From Piscicola geometra (lineage: Eukaryota; Annelida; Clitellata; Hirudinida; Piscicolidae), in assembly GCA_943735955.1 (NCBI GenBank), contig OX030957.1, forward strand, positions 4,279,301-4,343,300: a DNA stretch of 64,000 nt. The letters run 5' to 3'. Below the pieces are notes generated by a model. The model was not told where the DNA came from, did not search any database, and was given only the letters and a program-made list of their open reading frames with translations. This document shows positions 62,749-64,000 of this stretch, piece after piece. Made by a program: the position numbers and the translations under genes. Numbering within the stretch: the stretch's first letter is position 1; each line of letters starts with the position of its first letter.

Positions 62749-63389
62749 CTATGTGGTTGCAGAAAAATTCTAGGTCACTCGATACATTTAAAAACATTAT
62801 TTCATTTTTAAATGGCATTAACAATTTTTTCTCTCAAATAATTTCACTTCTAAATGGAGTTACTAAATAATTGTAATGAAAATCATTTTTATTTAGATTC
62901 TGTCAAAAGAAAAAAGACAATTGGAAGCTTTGGCATTCATTGATGAGTATCTTCCATCCAAGGCTGAATGCTTGGTACACAATAATAAACCCGCGATAAG
63001 TGTTGAGTATCGCCTTTTCATGGAAACAATCTTTCATGTTGCACGCAGGCATTCCAACTTTCAACGCTCCATCAACTATTTGCCACTTTTTTTTTCAAAT
63101 AGTAAACCGTGTCAATTTTTTCGGCAAAATTAGACAAGTTCCTAGTTTCTTTTTTTACATATTTTTTTGAAAATGATTTAAAATGCGGCGAAAACAAAAT
63201 GATTGTGGGAAAATGTGGATACACATTGTGTTCAATTAGGCTTCAATAACATTTGTAACTCAGTAAAGCCCTTATCTCACAGTGAGTGCATGAGTGTATA
63301 TAAGTGTGTATTCATCTTATTAACTTAACATCCTTCTCTTTATCATCATTATCATAATAATAATAATAATAATCATCATCATTATCATT

Positions 63390-63421
<32 letters not shown>

Positions 63422-64000
63422 TCTCCTCCTCCTCCTCCTCATCATCATCTCCCTTCATCACCATCGCAATCACTATTACAACAACGATGATTGATGAGAT
63501 ATTTTCCAATGCGCGCACCATTCACGCACCAATTAGGCACGCTTACTTACTTACCTACTGCAGCATAAACATTCAACAAACGAGAATGGGCGAATGCAGG
63601 CATTCATGCATGCAGCAGCAGAACCGCATGCAAACATTCTACAGAATTTGAACTTCTTCCGCACATTGCCTCGACATTTCGGATTTTCATCCTCACTCGG
63701 CATGCAATTCCATTCTACTCCAATACCACTCCATCAGCTCCCTCCATTAATCTTTTTAAAGATCCATCATTTACCCGCTGCCAATCTGTCCGGCTATCCA
63801 TCCATCCTCTAACCTATGCATCCATTCATCAATCCGTCTAGCTATTCACTTAATTGAAGCACTACTCTTGTATCCATTCATCTATCAATCCATCCATCCA
63901 TCCTTCCATCCATCCATCCATCCATCCATCCATCCTTCCATCCATCCATCCATCCATCCATCCATCCATCCATCCATCCATCCATCCATCCATCCATCCA
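62749..64000. other. ZNF608/609 upstream intron and simple repeats
   Basis: On the minus strand this is the intron before the 62748 exon; the next upstream exon was not found. It contains (ATA/ATC)n and CTC triplets (about 63350-63445) and (CATC)n (about 63885-64000), running off the edge. A plus-strand open frame at 62921-63133 matches nothing known. Confidence 0.6.
63880..64000. repeat. (CATC)n microsatellite at window edge
   Basis: About 28 CATC units with two CTTC interruptions; continues beyond the window. Confidence 0.97.

Noticed and set aside
62921..63133. Plus-strand 70-codon frame upstream of the ZNF608/609 exon
   Set aside because: No similarity recognised and no splice support; likely chance in intron DNA.

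Overview
This is invertebrate nuclear DNA: AT-rich, intron-rich and heavily loaded with micro- and minisatellites. The genes look lophotrochozoan. A Fasciclin II/NCAM-type adhesion protein, Asn-rich homopolymers and simple repeats filling the introns all fit an annelid, possibly a leech such as Helobdella. That assignment is inference; no species-specific marker was seen. I found no rRNA, no intact tRNA and no CRISPR array.

Layout. 1-4190 is a giant minisatellite. 4291-7705 (-) is the 3' part of a LARP4-type La-related protein. 8802-15774 (+) is a complete 16-exon LRRC40. 16503-17792 (-) is an unrecognised 291-residue protein built around a duplicated exon pair, head to head with AAR2 (18111-19663, +), which is followed closely by PET100 (19820-20432, +). 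21320-29333 (-) is a complete 17-exon Ig/FN3 adhesion gene (Fas2/NCAM family) with a predicted GPI-anchor tail. 30607-36028 (+) is a 12-exon ABCF2, convergent with MOCS2A (36717-36336, -). 39876-54390 (-) is a complete 10-exon endophilin-A. 55883-62748 (-) is the 3' part of a ZNF608/ZNF609 (scribbler) co-regulator that continues off the right edge.

The genes are mostly housekeeping or neural and do not form one pathway: RNA binding (LARP4), U5 snRNP assembly (AAR2), cytochrome oxidase assembly (PET100), molybdopterin synthesis (MOCS2A), translation-type ABC ATPase (ABCF2), neuronal adhesion (Fas2), synaptic membrane curvature (endophilin) and transcription (ZNF608/609). Gene models were assembled by hand from homology, GT/GC-AG junctions and phase bookkeeping. 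Every junction given closes in frame.

The most unusual signal is not a gene. Several exons are bracketed, right at their splice sites, by complementary simple repeats (LRRC40 exons 9 and 13; endophilin exons 5 and 7), so each could be looped out of the pre-mRNA. Other notable items are two probable hAT-type MITEs with 8-bp target duplications, a nested inverted-repeat element, a tRNA-derived SINE head, two GC-AG introns, and a MOCS2A with no room for MOCS2B downstream.
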